Positions 1 through 8,975 are shown, counted from the first letter of the stretch. The stretch is DNA of 64,000 bases from Acidovorax sp. (GCA_030692685.1 JAUXZO010000129.1:56934-120933); one strand, 5' to 3'. Notes: generated by a model not told the origin, from the sequence alone. Made by a program: numbers and translations.

Positions 1-1
1 A

Positions 2-931
2 CTGCTGGTCCTGCCGTTCATCGGCTCGCCCAGTACCTGGCTCACGCTCACCGTGGCGGGGCTGGCCATGGGCATGATCATCTTCATCATCGCCTCGGGC
101 CTTACGCTGGTGTTCGGGCTGATGGACGTGCTGAACTTTGGTCACGGCGTGTTCATTGCGCTGGGTGCCTTTGTGGCCACCAGCGTGCTGGGCGCCATGG
201 GCGACTACACCCAAAGCGCCGACCTGTGGCGCAACCTGATGGCCGTGCTGCCCGCCATGGTGGTGGCCATGGCCGTGGCGGGCGCGGTGGGCCTGGCGTT
301 CGAGCGTTTCATCGTGCGGCCCGTGTACGGCCAGCATTTAAAGCAGATCCTCATCACCATGGGCGGCATGATCATTGGTGAAGAGCTCATCAAGGTCATC
401 TGGGGCCCTGCGCAAATCCCGCTGCCGCTGCCCGAAGGCATGCGCGGCTCGCTGCTGATTGGCGACGCCGCCATCGAGAAGTACCGCCTCATCGCCGTGG
501 TTGTGGGGCTGCTGGTGTTTGGCGTGCTGGCCTGGGTGCTGTCGCGTACCAAGGTGGGCCTGCTGATACGCGCGGGTGTGCAAGACCGCGAGATGGTCGA
601 AAGCCTGGGCTACCGCATCCGCCGCCTGTTTGTGGGCGTGTTTGTGGTGGGCTCGGCCCTGGCCGGGCTGGGCGGCGTGATGTGGGGGCTGTACCAGCAA
701 AGCGTCATCCCGCAGATGGGCGCGCAGGTCAACGTGTTGATCTTCATCGTCATCATCATCGGCGGCCTGGGCAGCACGGGCGGTGCGCTCATCGGCGCGT
801 TGCTGGTGGGGCTGATGGCCAACTACACCGGGTTTCTGGTGCCGAAGGTGGCGCTGTTCTCGAACATCGCGCTCATGGTGGCCATCTTGCTGTGGCGGCC
901 GCAGGGTGTCTATCCGGTCACGAACCGCTAA
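2..931 (+). CDS. Branched-chain amino acid-type ABC transporter permease, LivH family (5' end outside window)
   Basis: Integral membrane permease of a HAAT/Liv-type ABC importer. The reading frame is open to the left edge, so the first visible residues (LLVLPFIGSP) belong to a longer N-terminus and the GTG at 53 is only an internal codon. Family hallmarks are the NFGHG-type segment after the first helices (LNFGHGVFIALGAF) and the C-terminal loop GGLGSTGGALIGALLVG. About eight hydrophobic segments are visible. The stop lies 12 bp before the second permease, so the two are co-transcribed. The ATPase genes are presumably to the left of the window. The substrate is not shown by the sequence; the downstream 3-hydroxybutyrate oligomer hydrolase suggests it may not be an amino acid. 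Confidence 0.93.
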   Translation: MLVLPFIGSPSTWLTLTVAGLAMGMIIFIIASGLTLVFGLMDVLNFGHGVFIALGAFVATSVLGAMGDYTQSADLWRNLMAVLPAMVVAMAVAGAVGLAFERFIVRPVYGQHLKQILITMGGMIIGEELIKVIWGPAQIPLPLPEGMRGSLLIGDAAIEKYRLIAVVVGLLVFGVLAWVLSRTKVGLLIRAGVQDREMVESLGYRIRRLFVGVFVVGSALAGLGGVMWGLYQQSVIPQMGAQVNVLIFIVIIIGGLGSTGGALIGALLVGLMANYTGFLVPKVALFSNIALMVAILLWRPQGVYPVTNR

Positions 932-943
932 GGAAAAAAGACC

Positions 944-2017
944 ATGTTGAACCGTCTTATTTCCAACGACTATCCGCGCAGCAAGATCCTTGCTGCTATC
1001 TTGCTCGCGCTTTTGGTGGGGCTGGCGCTGGCGCCATTTCTGTTCCCGGGCGTCAAGGCCCTGAACGTGGCCGCCAAGGTACTGATTTTTGTCGTCCTGG
1101 TCGCCAGTTTTGATTTGCTGCTGGGCTACACCGGCATCGTGAGTTTTGCGCACACGATGTTCTTTGGCATCGGGGCTTACGGCGTGGCCATCGCCACCAC
1201 ACGCATGGGGGGCACCTGGGGTGCGCTGGCCGTGGGCATTGTTTGCGCGCTGGGCATCAGTTTGCTGCTGTCGCTGGCGGTGGGGTTGTTTTCGCTGCGC
1301 GTGCGGGCCATCTTTTTTGCCATGATCACGCTGGCAGTCGCAACGGCCTTCCAGACCCTGGCGTCACAGCTGTCCGAGTGGACGGGCGGTGAAGACGGCC
1401 TGACCTTCAAGATGCCGGTGTGGCTGTCGCCCAGCTTTGAGCCGTTTGAGAGTGAAGTGCTGGGCGTGCTCATCGACGGCAAGATCATCACCTACTACCT
1501 GCTCTTTGTGGTGGCCGTGGTGCTGGTGCTGGCGCTGCTGCGCATCGTCAACTCGCCGTTTGGCCGCGTGCTGCAGGCCATTCGCGAGAACGAGTTTCGC
1601 GCCGAGGCCATCGGCTACCGCGTGGTGGTGTACCGCACCACGTCCAGTGTGCTGTCTGCACTGTTTGCCACCATGGCCGGCGCCATGCTGGCGGTCTGGC
1701 TGCGCTACAACGGGCCAGACACCTCGCTCAGCTTCGAAATCATGATGGACTGCCTGCTCATCGTGGTGATTGGCGGCATGGGCACCATCTACGGTTCGGC
1801 CATTGGCGCCGTGCTCTTTCTCATTGCGCAAAGCTATCTGCAGGACTTGCTGCGCCTCGCGAGCGAGGCTGCATCTGCCTTGCCGTGGCTGTCTGCACTG
1901 CTGTCGCCCGACCGCTGGCTGCTGTGGCTGGGGGTGCTGTTTGTCCTGTCTGTTTATTACTTCCCCACCGGTGTGGTGGGGCGCCTGCGCGCGGCAGCTG
2001 CGCGCAAGGTGGCATGA
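944..2017 (+). CDS. Branched-chain amino acid-type ABC transporter permease, LivM family
   Basis: Second membrane subunit of the Liv-type importer, 357 residues, normal for LivM. Multiple hydrophobic helices and the LivM signatures are present: LLLGYTGIVSFAHTMFFGIGAYG near residues 60-80 and the cytoplasmic loop NEFRAEAIGYRV (about residues 213-224) that contacts the ATPase. An AAGGA Shine-Dalgarno precedes the ATG. It follows the LivH-type gene by 12 bp and heads the same way as the oligomer hydrolase and binding-protein genes downstream. A perfect inverted repeat follows its stop codon. Substrate is unknown from sequence alone. Confidence 0.93.
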   Translation: MLNRLISNDYPRSKILAAILLALLVGLALAPFLFPGVKALNVAAKVLIFVVLVASFDLLLGYTGIVSFAHTMFFGIGAYGVAIATTRMGGTWGALAVGIVCALGISLLLSLAVGLFSLRVRAIFFAMITLAVATAFQTLASQLSEWTGGEDGLTFKMPVWLSPSFEPFESEVLGVLIDGKIITYYLLFVVAVVLVLALLRIVNSPFGRVLQAIRENEFRAEAIGYRVVVYRTTSSVLSALFATMAGAMLAVWLRYNGPDTSLSFEIMMDCLLIVVIGGMGTIYGSAIGAVLFLIAQSYLQDLLRLASEAASALPWLSALLSPDRWLLWLGVLFVLSVYYFPTGVVGRLRAAAARKVA

Positions 2018-2024
2018 CGAAGCC

Positions 2025-2044
2025 AACACCGCCTTGGCGGTGTT
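2025..2044 (+). terminator. Perfect inverted repeat between the permease and hydrolase genes
   Basis: AACACCGCC and GGCGGTGTT form a 9-bp GC-rich stem separated by two bases, 7 bp after the LivM-type stop. There is no T-run, so it is either a weak or Rho-assisted terminator or an mRNA-stabilising hairpin setting different expression levels for transporter and hydrolase. Confidence 0.45.
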
Positions 2045-2104
2045 TGGTGATGGTGTAGTTAGCTGTGCAAAAAAAGCAAACAAGAAATACCAGGAGACAA
2101 GCAC

Positions 2105-4255
2105 ATGAAGAAGACGAGCACGATGAAGACACGGGTTCGCCCGTTGGTTCCCGCAGCCTTGGCAGCTGCTGTTCTGGCCGCTTGTGGTGGGGGCAGCGAT
2201 GGTGACAGCGCCGCCCTCAACACCAAGCCTGCCTACCTGGGAGCCATCAGCGAGGCCATGTACGACGGCACCAGCAACGACCTGCTCACCGCGGGCCTGG
2301 GCGCCACGGGCCTCGCCGCTGCAGTGACACCCGCCTATGCCGACCCGCTCAAACCGACGGCTGCTGAGTTGCGCCGCATGGCCATCCACACCAACTACCG
2401 CGCCATGCTCGACATGACGGTCGCAGGCGGCTACGGGCTGCTGTACGGCCCCAATGTCGATGCGCAAGGCAAAGTCACCACGGGCGAAGGCAAGGTGGCA
2501 GGCGCTGAATACATCGCCTTTGCCGACGACGGCACAGGCCGCAAAAACGTTACGTTGATGGTGCAGGTGCCCACTAGTTTCAACCCGGCCAAGCCTTGCA
2601 TGATTACGGCCACCGCATCGGGTTCGCGCGGTGTGTATGGCGGCATCTCCACCGGCGAGTGGGCGCTTAAGCGCGGCTGCGCGGTGGCGTACTCCGACAA
2701 GGGCACAGGCGGTGCGCCGCACGACCTGCAAAACGACACCGTGCCGCTGATAGACGGCACCCGCACCACGGCTGCTGCTGCGGGCAAGAACGCGTCGTTC
2801 AACGCGGGCCTCACCGCGTCTGAGCTGTCGGCCTTCAACACGGCCAATCCCAACCGCTTTGCGTTCAAGCACGCGCATTCGGGCCAGAACGCGGAAAAGG
2901 ATTGGGGCACCACCACGCTGCAGGCGGTGGAGTTTGGCTACTACGTGCTCAACCAGCGCTACGGCAACACCAACGCGGCGGGTCAGCGCTTGAAGACGCT
3001 CACACCGACCAACACCATCGTCATTGCGTCCAGCATCTCCAACGGCGGTGGCGCTGCGATTGCAGCGGCCGAGCAGGACACCCAGGGCCTCATCAGCGGC
3101 GTGGCCGTGTCCGAGCCCGCGCTGGAGCTGCCCGCCAACCCGGGCGTCACCGTGCGCCGTGGCGGTGCCGATGTGGCCGTCACCGGCAAAACGCTGGTGG
3201 ACTTTACGACCTATGCCAACCTGTATCAGGCCTGCGCATCGCTGGCGCCATCCGTCAGCACCAGTCCTTATGCTGCGGCGTTTTCAGCGGGCTTTGCCAG
3301 TGCGGCACTGCCTATCGCGCCCAACCGCTGTGCTGCACTCAAGACGGCGGGCCTGCTGACGGCATCCACCACCGCAACACAGGCCGAAGAAGCCCTGCAG
3401 AAGCTGCGTGCCTATGGCTGGGAGCCCGAGTCGAACGACCTGCACGCATCCCTTGCAGCGTTTGAAGTGGCGCCCGCTGTGTCTGTGACCTTTGCCAACT
3501 CCTTGTCGCGCAGCAGCGTGAAGGACAACCTGTGCGGCTTCAGCTACGCCGCCACCACAGCGGCCGGTGCGGTCACCACGCTGGCACCTGCCGCGCTGGC
3601 AGGCATGTTTGCCACCGGCAATGGCGTGCCTCCCGCGGGCGGCATCAACCTGGTCAACAACAACAGCGTGGCGGGCCCCGCGCGTGACTTCCTGTCGTTC
3701 ACCGCCGCTGGCGTGGCCGACTGGAACACTGCGGGCGCGCTGTGCCTGCGCAACCTGGTCACTGGCACCGATGCCGCCGCCAAAAAGCTGCAGGCGGGTG
3801 TGGATGAAACCCGCAGAAGCGGCAACCTGCGTGGCAAGCCCACGGTCATCGTGCATGGTCGCGCCGACGCGCTGCTGCCGGTCAGCCACACGTCGCGCCC
3901 CTACGCAGCGTTGAATAAAAAGATCGAAGGCAACGCCAGCAAACTCAGCTATGTCGAGGTGGCCAACGCCCAGCACTTTGATAGCTTCATCGGCCTGCCG
4001 ACCGTGTTGCCCGGCTATGACTCGCGCTATGTGCCGCTGCATGTGTACCTGAACCACGCGCTCGACGCCGTGTACGAGCACCTTGCCAACGGCAAGGCGC
4101 TGCCCGCCAGCCAGGTGGTGCGCACCGTGCCACGGGGCGGTACACCGGGCAGCGCACCCGCCATCACCGTGGCCAACGTGCCGCCGCTGGCCATGGCGCC
4201 CGCGGCCGCAAACGCCATTGCCATCAGCGCGGGAGCGATCTCCATACCTGACTGA
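2105..4255 (+). CDS. D-(-)-3-hydroxybutyrate oligomer hydrolase, predicted lipoprotein
   Basis: Hydrolyses soluble 3-hydroxybutyrate oligomers released from polyhydroxybutyrate into monomers. The 716-residue length and the body match the 3HB-oligomer hydrolase family (PF10605): motifs YLGAISEAMYDGTSNDLLTAG, YSDKGTGGAPHDL, and the nucleophile region SISNGGGAA, where Ser312 in S-x-S-N-G is the likely catalytic serine. The N-terminus is a lipoprotein signal with lipobox LAAC and lipidated Cys27, so the enzyme is probably anchored on the cell envelope, not freely secreted. AGGAGA lies 7 bp before the ATG. It sits between Liv-type permeases and a Liv-type binding protein, which suggests coupling of extracellular oligomer breakdown to uptake. 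Function by family is secure; the coupling is inference. Confidence 0.93.
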   Translation: MKKTSTMKTRVRPLVPAALAAAVLAACGGGSDGDSAALNTKPAYLGAISEAMYDGTSNDLLTAGLGATGLAAAVTPAYADPLKPTAAELRRMAIHTNYRAMLDMTVAGGYGLLYGPNVDAQGKVTTGEGKVAGAEYIAFADDGTGRKNVTLMVQVPTSFNPAKPCMITATASGSRGVYGGISTGEWALKRGCAVAYSDKGTGGAPHDLQNDTVPLIDGTRTTAAAAGKNASFNAGLTASELSAFNTANPNRFAFKHAHSGQNAEKDWGTTTLQAVEFGYYVLNQRYGNTNAAGQRLKTLTPTNTIVIASSISNGGGAAIAAAEQDTQGLISGVAVSEPALELPANPGVTVRRGGADVAVTGKTLVDFTTYANLYQACASLAPSVSTSPYAAAFSAGFASAALPIAPNRCAALKTAGLLTASTTATQAEEALQKLRAYGWEPESNDLHASLAAFEVAPAVSVTFANSLSRSSVKDNLCGFSYAATTAAGAVTTLAPAALAGMFATGNGVPPAGGINLVNNNSVAGPARDFLSFTAAGVADWNTAGALCLRNLVTGTDAAAKKLQAGVDETRRSGNLRGKPTVIVHGRADALLPVSHTSRPYAALNKKIEGNASKLSYVEVANAQHFDSFIGLPTVLPGYDSRYVPLHVYLNHALDAVYEHLANGKALPASQVVRTVPRGGTPGSAPAITVANVPPLAMAPAAANAIAISAGAISIPD

Positions 4256-4349
4256 TCGAGGCGATAGCCCCGCAGACAGACCTGCGACAAATCACGGGCC
4301 GTGTGCGTGCCAACGCTGCACGCGGCCTGTACCGCAACCAAGGATGGAC

Positions 4350-5516
4350 ATGAAGACTGTGTGGATGACATGGGGCCGCCGCATGGCGGCAGCCCTGGCG
4401 ATGCCGGGCCTGCTGGTGGTGGCCGGGCTGGGGGCCACTATGACCGTACGCGCTGCCGAGCTGGTGGTGGGCCAGGTGGCCCCGCTGTCGGGCGTGCTGG
4501 CCAGCACGGGCGCGCAGATGGTGCTGGGCGGCAAGATTTACTTTGACTGGGTCAATGCCCAAGGCGGCGTGCATGGCGCGTCCATTCGCCACACGGTGGT
4601 GGACGACGCCTACAAGGTGGCCGACACCGTGCGCCTGACGCGCGAATTGTTGGCCAAGCCAGAGGTCGTTGCGCTGTATGGTTTTGCAGGCACGGCCAAC
4701 GTCACGCAGCTGCTGACCGATGGTGTGCTGGAGCAGGGCGGCGCTGCGCTGGTGGCGCCCTACACGGGCGGCGAATCTCTGCGCAACCCTTTCAACCCCT
4801 GGATCTTTCATGTGCGCGCGGGCTACGCGGACGAAACCGAGCACATGGTGCAGCAGCTCACCACCCTGGGCATGAACCGCGTGGCCGTGATGTACCAGGA
4901 CGACGGCTTTGGCAAGGCAGGCTTGGCGGGCGTCGAGGCGGCGCTGGCCAAGCGCAACCTCAAGCTGGTGGTGGCAGCGGGCTACGAACGCAACACCGAC
5001 AAGGTGGACGACGCGGTCAAGGCGATCAAAGCCTCGGACGTGCACGCCGTCATCATGATTGCGGTGAACAAGCCGGCCGCCGCCTTCATTCAGCGCTATC
5101 GCGAGCAGGGCGGCGGAGCGCAGCTGTACAACATTTCGGTGGTCGACCCGACCGAGCTGGTCAAGCTGGCGGGCCTCAAGAATGCGCACGGCCTGGGCAT
5201 CAGCCAGGTGGTGCCATACCCTTACCGGCCGCAGTTGCCGGTGGTGCGCGAATACCAGACACTGCTCAAAAAATACGCGCCCGAGGCAGAGGTCAACTAC
5301 ACCAGCTTTGAACAGTTCCTGGGCGCCAAGGTGTTGGTCGAGGCGCTGCGCAGAGCGGGGCCTGGGCCTACGCGCACCAAGGTGGTCAAAGCGCTGGAGT
5401 CGCTGCAAAGCCATGACCTGGGCGGCATCACGCTCAGCTACTCGCCCACCAATCGCATCGGCTCGCGTTATGTCGAAGTCACCGTCATAGGCAGCAACGG
5501 CCGCCTCATGAAGTGA
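4350..5516 (+). CDS. Liv-type ABC transporter periplasmic binding protein (Peripla_BP_6)
   Basis: Periplasmic ligand-binding subunit of about 388 residues. The start is taken at the second of two nearby ATGs because AAGG lies 6 bp upstream; an ATG two codons earlier (4344) is the alternative. A signal peptide ends near VRAAE (about residues 1-35). The mature protein opens with ELVVGQVAPLSG, the usual beginning of type I periplasmic binding folds, followed by KIYFDWVNAQGGVHG and VAVMYQDDGFG. It is separated from its presumed permeases by the oligomer hydrolase gene, an unusual order. The ligand cannot be read from sequence; 3-hydroxybutyrate or short oligomers are a context-based guess. Confidence 0.9.
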   Translation: MKTVWMTWGRRMAAALAMPGLLVVAGLGATMTVRAAELVVGQVAPLSGVLASTGAQMVLGGKIYFDWVNAQGGVHGASIRHTVVDDAYKVADTVRLTRELLAKPEVVALYGFAGTANVTQLLTDGVLEQGGAALVAPYTGGESLRNPFNPWIFHVRAGYADETEHMVQQLTTLGMNRVAVMYQDDGFGKAGLAGVEAALAKRNLKLVVAAGYERNTDKVDDAVKAIKASDVHAVIMIAVNKPAAAFIQRYREQGGGAQLYNISVVDPTELVKLAGLKNAHGLGISQVVPYPYRPQLPVVREYQTLLKKYAPEAEVNYTSFEQFLGAKVLVEALRRAGPGPTRTKVVKALESLQSHDLGGITLSYSPTNRIGSRYVEVTVIGSNGRLMK

Positions 5517-5555
5517 GCTGCTGATCCATTTTTTCCTTTCCACAAGGTCGCCATC

Positions 5556-6425
5556 ATGTCTCCCACCTCGCGCTACACCACTTGCGCTGGCTATGAAATC
5601 CACTACACGGAGTGGGGCGCACCCAATGCGCCCGTGGTGGTCGCGTGGCATGGCTTGGCGCGCACGGGGCGTGACATGGATGCGCTGGCTGCGCACCTGG
5701 CGCCGCGCTACCGCGTGATCTGCCCCGACACTATTGGCCGGGGCCTGAGCCAGTGGGCGCGTACGCCGCAGAGCGAATACCGCCTGTCGTTCTACGCCCG
5801 TATTGCAGCCGACCTGTTTGACCAGCTGGGCATCGAGAAGGCGCACTGGGTGGGCACCTCGATGGGCGGAGCGATTGGCACGGTATGCGCATCAGGACTG
5901 TTCGAGCCAGAGCTGAAGGGCCGCATCACCAGCCTGCTGCTCAACGACAACGCCCCGCGCCTGGCCGACGCCGCGCTGGAGCGCATCAAGGCTTACGCGG
6001 GCCACCCACCTGCATTCGATACGGTGCGGGAGCTGGAGGCGTTTTTTCGGCAGGTGTATCAGCCGTACGGGTGGCTCAGCGATGGGCAATGGCGCCTGCT
6101 GACCGAAAGCAGCACCCGCCGCCTGCCCGACGGACGCGTAACACCGCACTACGACCCGGCCATGGTGCAGCAGTTCACGCACCACACCAACGACTACCTG
6201 ATCTGGGACCACTACGATGCGATCGACGTCCCGGTGCTGTGCCTGCGCGGGGCCGAGTCAGACCTGGTGCTGCGCGAAACCGCGGCAGAAATGTTGACGC
6301 GCGGCCCAGGCGCCAAGGGCTTGGCGCGCCTAGTGGAGGTGCCGGGCTGCGGGCATGCACCGGCCCTCAACGTGCCGGAGCACTACGCATTGGTGGATGA
6401 GTTTCTGACGCGCGCAGCGGGGTGA
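5556..6425 (+). CDS. Alpha/beta-fold hydrolase
   Basis: 289-residue single-domain alpha/beta hydrolase. The oxyanion motif WHGLARTG is near residues 31-38, the nucleophile elbow G-T-S-M-G-G places Ser at residue 102, and the late catalytic histidine is in GCGHAPAL near the C-terminus. It lacks a signal peptide, so it is cytoplasmic. It lies 39 bp after the binding-protein gene and is probably the last gene of the transporter/oligomer hydrolase unit. A role as an intracellular esterase for imported hydroxyacyl esters is possible. The exact substrate is not recognisable. Confidence 0.85.
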   Translation: MSPTSRYTTCAGYEIHYTEWGAPNAPVVVAWHGLARTGRDMDALAAHLAPRYRVICPDTIGRGLSQWARTPQSEYRLSFYARIAADLFDQLGIEKAHWVGTSMGGAIGTVCASGLFEPELKGRITSLLLNDNAPRLADAALERIKAYAGHPPAFDTVRELEAFFRQVYQPYGWLSDGQWRLLTESSTRRLPDGRVTPHYDPAMVQQFTHHTNDYLIWDHYDAIDVPVLCLRGAESDLVLRETAAEMLTRGPGAKGLARLVEVPGCGHAPALNVPEHYALVDEFLTRAAG

Positions 6426-6524
6426 CGAGGGAACGGAGTGAAGGGGTGAAGGGGTGCAGGTTGAAGAGGAGCGGCTGGGGCTCTGCTCGCGGTACATTGG
6501 TGCAACGCTTCTCAGCCATCTGCC

Positions 6525-6992
6525 ATGAAACCCCTTTTGCTCATCGCCTCTCACCTTCTGACGCTGGTCATCGGATTTGCTGCGGGTGTGTATGCGCTGC
6601 CCATCCTCATCGCGCCGCAGGCCCCCACACAGCAGGAGGTTGAGGCCAGCACCCCCACGGCGTTGTGGACCGCCACCTTCCGCCGCGACCTGAAAGACAG
6701 TGACTCCCTGCATTGGGGTGAGGGCGCTGTGTCCATCGGCCCGCAAGCCATCAGCCTGGTGGGCAAGCTAGCCCCGGGCCCGGACTACAAGCTCTACTTG
6801 TCGCCCGAGTTTGTAGAGACCGAGGCCGACTTCAAACGCCTCAAGCCGAAGATGCTGCGTGTGGGCGATGTGAAGACATTCAACAACTTCATTGTTCCTG
6901 TACCCCAGGGCGTAGACCCCGCCCAGTTCAACACCGTGATCGTGTGGTGTGAGACGTTCAGCGAGTTCATCACCGCTGCGCAGTACCGGTAG
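6525..6992 (+). CDS. DM13 domain protein with N-terminal membrane anchor
   Basis: 155 residues: a single hydrophobic N-terminal segment (about residues 3-28) followed by a DM13 domain. The domain shows DSLHWGEGAVSI, YKLYLSPEFV and the closing VIVWCETFSEFITAAQY. The conserved cysteine in the WC-x-x-F motif is present. DM13 domains are cytochrome-like redox modules of largely unknown role, here facing the periplasm. It is followed after 12 bp by the convergent glutaredoxin gene. No clear operon partner is visible. Confidence 0.82.
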   Translation: MKPLLLIASHLLTLVIGFAAGVYALPILIAPQAPTQQEVEASTPTALWTATFRRDLKDSDSLHWGEGAVSIGPQAISLVGKLAPGPDYKLYLSPEFVETEADFKRLKPKMLRVGDVKTFNNFIVPVPQGVDPAQFNTVIVWCETFSEFITAAQYR

Positions 6993-7004
6993 AAAGACAG
7001 GTGT

Positions 7005-7247
7005 TTACTGGCCGATCTGCGCCAGTGCCGCCTGCAGGCCCGCCAAGCCGCCCACGCGCTGGTCGTTGATAAAGATCTGCGGCATCTGCCGCACCGACGG
7101 CCCGCACTTGGCATAAAACGCCAGGCGCTCGGCTTCGTCATCGATCTTGATTTCTTCGTAGGGCAGGGCGCGTGACTGCAGCAGCTTCTTGGCGGAATCG
7201 CACTGTGGGCAGGCGGATTTGGAATAAATAGTGATCTTGAGGGTCAT
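7005..7247 (-). CDS. Glutaredoxin family protein
   Basis: Small thiol-disulfide oxidoreductase of 80 residues. The start is placed at 7247 because the protein then begins MTLKITIYSKSACPQC; an upstream in-frame extension has no family similarity. The active site is Cys13-Pro-Gln-Cys16, the cis-proline loop is QMPQIFIND, and the C-terminal GG motif VGGLAGLQ is present. The C-P-Q-C centre lies between classical CPYC glutaredoxin and CVQC NrdH. It would reduce protein or ribonucleotide-reductase disulfides in the cytoplasm. It is convergent with the DM13 gene and divergent from the lipocalin operon. Confidence 0.9.
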   Translation of the reverse strand: MTLKITIYSKSACPQCDSAKKLLQSRALPYEEIKIDDEAERLAFYAKCGPSVRQMPQIFINDQRVGGLAGLQAALAQIGQ

Positions 7248-7330
7248 GGTGCCAAGTTTACGGGCCTGCCATGGCACAGGCAGGCCAGAGGTCATCGGCC
7301 ACCACACACCAAACCCCCTCAATGGTGGGT

Positions 7331-7362
7331 TACCATTCGGTTTGTTTTATGACCGATTGGTA
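7331..7362. promoter_or_regulatory. Inverted repeat, candidate operator before the photoprotection operon
   Basis: TACCATTCGGT and ACCGATTGGTA form 11-bp arms with one mismatch, separated by a 10-bp AT-rich spacer, and end 4 bp before the lipocalin start codon. The geometry suits a dimeric repressor binding two turns apart. No regulator gene is adjacent. I do not know which family binds it. Confidence 0.6.
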
Positions 7363-7366
7363 ATTT

Positions 7367-7933
7367 ATGCCGCTACTGCTCTCCTGGGGCCGCCGATCCG
7401 CGCTGGTTTTGTCGGCAGTCCTGTTGTTCGCGCTTGCGGGTTGCTCATCCACCAGCCCACCGCCCGGAATCACCGCTGTCACCCCCTTTGACCTGGCCCG
7501 TTACGAGGGCCGCTGGTATGAAGTGGCCCGGCTCGACCATTCATTCGAGCGCGGCATGACGGACGTGAGCGCCAGCTACCAGCGCCAGTCTGACGGCAGT
7601 GTGCGTGTGCTCAACCGGGGTTTTGACACCGGCAAGAACGACTGGCGCCAGGCAGAAGGCAAAGCCAAATTCACCGGTGATGCCAACACCGCCTCGCTCA
7701 AGGTGTCGTTCTTCGGCCCGTTCTACGGCGGCTACCACGTGGCCGCGCTGGATGCCGACTACCAATGGGCGCTGGTGGTGGGGCCCGACCGCAGCTACTG
7801 CTGGATCTTGTCGCGCACCCAGCAGCTGCCGCCGGGTGTACGCGAGCAGCTCATCGCCCGCGCCAATGCACTGGGCATCGACACCCAGGCGCTGATCTGG
7901 GTGACCCACAACCGTACCGACCCACAGCCATGA
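7367..7933 (+). CDS. blc: Outer-membrane lipoprotein lipocalin (Blc type)
   Basis: 188-residue bacterial lipocalin. The signal peptide ends in lipobox ALAGC with lipidated Cys26, followed by the lipocalin G-x-W motif in YEGRWYEVARLDH and later motifs YQWALVVGPDRSYCWILSR and the C-terminal IWVTHN. Blc proteins bind lysophospholipids or hydrophobic molecules at the outer membrane. It is the first gene of an operon whose genes overlap, and its stop overlaps the start of the FAD oxidoreductase by 4 bp (ATGA). Blc commonly travels with photolyase and FAD-oxidoreductase genes in light-stress clusters, so protection against photo-oxidised lipids is a reasonable inference. Confidence 0.92.
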   Translation: MPLLLSWGRRSALVLSAVLLFALAGCSSTSPPPGITAVTPFDLARYEGRWYEVARLDHSFERGMTDVSASYQRQSDGSVRVLNRGFDTGKNDWRQAEGKAKFTGDANTASLKVSFFGPFYGGYHVAALDADYQWALVVGPDRSYCWILSRTQQLPPGVREQLIARANALGIDTQALIWVTHNRTDPQP

Positions 7934-8940
7934 GCCTTGCTAAGCCCTCGACCATTGCCGTCATCGGTGCGGGCTTGGCAGGCCTGACGTGCGCGCACGC
8001 GCTGCTGCAGGCGGGCCATACCGTGCATGTGTTCGACAAGGCCCGTGGCCCTTCAGGCCGCATGAGCACTCGGCGCGCCGAAGACGAGCACGGGGCCTGG
8101 CAGTGCGATCACGGCGCGCAGTATTTCACCGCCCGCGATGCCGCCTTTCGTGCCGAGGTAACCCGCTGGCAACAGGCCGGTGTGGCCGCCCTGTGGGACG
8201 CGCGCCTGGTCAGCTTTGATGGCAGCACCTGGACCGCGCCGCAGACGCCGCTGGAGCGATTTGTAGGCACGCCCCGCATGACATCGCCCGCCACCTGGCT
8301 GGTGCAAAACCTGGGCGAGCATGCGCTGGCGCAGTGGCAAACCACCGTGCAGCGGCTTGAACGCTTTGAGGGCAGCTGGGCCATTACGTCCGCAGAACAC
8401 GGCACACACAGCCCGCGATATGACGCCGTGCTGCTGGCCGTGCCCGCGCCGCAAGCCGTACCTCTTTTGGCCAACGTCGCCCCCGCAGGTGCTGCCGTTG
8501 CCACCAGCGCCCGCATGCGCGGCAGCTGGGCTGTGATGCTGCGATATGCCAGCCCCGTCGTCTTGCCGTGGGACGGTGCCTTTATCAACACCGGCCCGCT
8601 GCGCTGGGTGGCTCGCGACAACAGCAAGCCCGGACGCACGGGTGCAGAGACCTGGTTGCTGCACGCCAGCCCAGAGTGGAGCGAAGCGCACATCGAAGAC
8701 AGCGCCGAGTCCGTCACCGCCGCATTGCTGGCCGCGTTTTCTGAACTGGGCGGCCCCGCGCCCCTGTCCGCTGCAGCCCATCGCTGGCGCTATGCCGACA
8801 CCGAAGCGCCCCTGGCGCTGGGCGGCTGGTGGGACGCATCGCTGCGCCTGGGCCTGTGTGGCGACTGGTTGAACGGCGGCAAGGTCGAAGGCGCGTGGCT
8901 CAGCGGGCAGGCACTGGCTGCGCAAGTGCTGCCCCGCTGA
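7930..8940 (+). CDS. NAD(P)/FAD-dependent oxidoreductase, amine oxidase-like
   Basis: 336-residue flavoprotein beginning at the ATG that overlaps the lipocalin stop. The N-terminal dinucleotide-binding motif is IAVIGAGLAGLTCA with the acidic ribose-binding end of strand 2 (VFDKARGPSGRMSTRR). C-terminal LGLCGDWLNGGKVEGAWLSG closes the FAD site. It resembles the renalase-like flavoproteins usually found beside photolyases. Substrate unknown. Operon position between the lipocalin and the DUF2256 gene supports a role in light or singlet-oxygen stress. Confidence 0.85.
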   Translation: MSLAKPSTIAVIGAGLAGLTCAHALLQAGHTVHVFDKARGPSGRMSTRRAEDEHGAWQCDHGAQYFTARDAAFRAEVTRWQQAGVAALWDARLVSFDGSTWTAPQTPLERFVGTPRMTSPATWLVQNLGEHALAQWQTTVQRLERFEGSWAITSAEHGTHSPRYDAVLLAVPAPQAVPLLANVAPAGAAVATSARMRGSWAVMLRYASPVVLPWDGAFINTGPLRWVARDNSKPGRTGAETWLLHASPEWSEAHIEDSAESVTAALLAAFSELGGPAPLSAAAHRWRYADTEAPLALGGWWDASLRLGLCGDWLNGGKVEGAWLSGQALAAQVLPR

Positions 8941-8975
8941 CGTCGCTGCACCTTTCACCCCGCTCTGACGCCGCC

